Shown: positions 6,630 through 6,982 of the stretch, one piece after another | How the letters are laid out: every line of letters starts with the position of its first letter | Position numbering within the stretch: position 1 is the first letter of the stretch | Source of the DNA: Leptolinea sp. UBA5366 | GTDB taxonomy: Bacteria > Chloroflexota > Anaerolineae > Anaerolineales > Anaerolineaceae | Direction of reading: 5' to 3' | NCBI GenBank assembly: GCA_002407845.1 | Contig: DHPK01000004.1 | Span: 63,171-70,152, forward strand | Length of the DNA stretch: 6,982 nucleotides | Notes under the pieces: generated by a model | What the model was told of the DNA's origin: nothing | Seen by the model: the letters and a program-made list of their open reading frames with translations, nothing else | Databases searched by the model: none | Translations under genes and position numbers: made by a program

Positions 6630-6840
6630 ACTCTTTGAGTCAAATTTGAAGTCTGGATCCCAGGTGGCTTCCCGGTAATTCCCGCCAAAATTCGCAAAAT
6701 AGGCGAGGTATCTGCTCCAGGAAATAGCCTGCGGTTTTTAAAAAATCGCCTTGCCCGGGTTCCTGACCAATTCGGTGATCTTATCAGCGTGCGCTTTGTT
6801 TTTGTATTGTATGCCGCGTTATTCCGCTAAAACCAAGCGA
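6612..6840 (-). pseudogene. Decayed C-terminal part of a VOC/glyoxalase-family gene
   Basis: Reading the minus strand from 6840, one frame gives SLGFSGIT. A shift to a second frame (from about 6818) gives YKNKAHADKITELVRNPGKAIF, then an in-frame TAA (6738-6740), then KPQAISWSRYLAYFANFGG and NYREATWDPDFKFDSKSLLVFD to a TGA at 6612. This is the order of the VOC C-terminal half: GFSGIT strand, helix of the 'V-x-x-I-x-x-A-G-G-K-I' type, KPQ, W(G)GY-x-YFADPDG, and W-E-V-x-W-x-P-x-F-x-x-D. The hallmark DPDG reads NFGG and the WEV glutamate strand reads REAT, so the coding has drifted as well as broken. A possible further trace, NLVNLFARLIESA in a third frame (around 6850-6890), resembles the preceding VOC strand, but weakly. 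It is convergent with the GH35 gene. An active gene using frameshifting is very unlikely with two lesions and lost residues. Confidence 0.7.
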
Positions 6841-6973
6841 GACTGCGGGCGGATTCAATCAACCTTGCGAACAAGTTAACCAGGTTTTCAAACGTGCGGA
6901 ATATACGATTAAGCTGATTGAAACTTGCTCTGGAAAGACCGGACATTAAGCGCGTCTGATGGGACTATCCTTT
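6841..6973. other. Stretch without a supportable gene
   Basis: No intact coding region is seen on either strand. The minus strand may carry further degraded upstream sequence of the VOC remnant, with LFAR..ESA around 6850-6890. The plus strand has an open stretch to a TAA at 6947-6949, but it has no start codon. No repeat, RNA gene or insertion-sequence end was recognised. Confidence 0.5.
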
Positions 6974-6982
6974 AGGAGGATG
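6974..6982 (+). promoter_or_regulatory. Strong Shine-Dalgarno-like AGGAGG at the window end
   Basis: AGGAGG (6974-6979) is followed with no gap by ATG (6980-6982). The spacing is too short for that ATG, so a plus-strand gene may begin a few bases beyond the window. Purine-rich hexamers like this also arise by chance. Confidence 0.3.

Noticed and set aside
6827..6946. A 39-codon minus-strand frame starting at ATG 6946
   Set aside because: It has no Shine-Dalgarno and no recognised fold; part of it (LFAR..ESA) may simply be degraded upstream VOC sequence.
6779..6949. A plus-strand open stretch of 56 codons ending ...KRAEYTIKLIE...GKTGH and a TAA
   Set aside because: The reading looks protein-like but contains no ATG, GTG or TTG start in frame, begins after a TGA and lies antisense to the VOC remnant. 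I could not assign it to a family.

Overview
The window looks like chromosomal DNA of a bacterium with roughly balanced GC (not counted). The best taxonomic clue is the minus-strand block at positions 1-2325: a NurA-type nuclease, a small HAS-barrel protein and a HerA-type ATPase in that transcription order. From memory, this three-gene arrangement is typical of Chloroflexota (Anaerolineae and relatives). The sugar genes next to it would fit a fermentative, saccharolytic anaerobe. The lineage is an inference; the window holds no rRNA or marker gene.

Layout. (1) Positions 1-2325, minus strand: nurA-like (1162-2325), HAS-barrel gene (477-1121) and the first 160 codons of herA-like (1-480, running off the window edge). 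The last two genes overlap by 4 bases (ATGA). This is a DNA-end-processing module: HerA is a hexameric translocase and NurA its partner nuclease. (2) Positions 2326-2388: a 63-base spacer with a perfect 8-bp inverted repeat and, beside it, a TATAAT box only 6 bases before the nurA ATG. (3) Positions 2389-4398, minus strand: a two-gene unit, glycerophosphodiester phosphodiesterase then a 12-TM MFS transporter of the sugar (SLC45/SUC-like) type, 15 bases apart. (4) Positions 4399-4517: a divergent control region with a candidate promoter on each strand, a perfect palindrome GAAAAC-C-GTTTTC between them and a second palindrome TGCATATGCA. (5) Positions 4518-6590, plus strand: a complete family 35 glycoside hydrolase (beta-galactosidase type). 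(6) Positions 6591-6982: no intact gene. The minus strand holds the decayed C-terminal half of a VOC/glyoxalase-family gene, broken by a frameshift and an in-frame stop. The window ends in AGGAGG followed at once by ATG, perhaps the start region of a further plus-strand gene.

How the genes may work together. The GH35 enzyme, the MFS permease and the phosphodiesterase share one divergent control region and carry no obvious export signals. They could take up a small galactoside and split it in the cytoplasm, with the phosphodiesterase handling a glycerophospho-linked part or substrate. The substrate link is inference. The NurA/HAS/HerA module is a separate functional unit. It shares the strand of the sugar operon and may be partly insulated by the hairpin at 2340-2369.

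No CRISPR array, tRNA, rRNA, insertion sequence or clearly new defence system was seen. The least understood gene is the small HAS-barrel protein between NurA and HerA.
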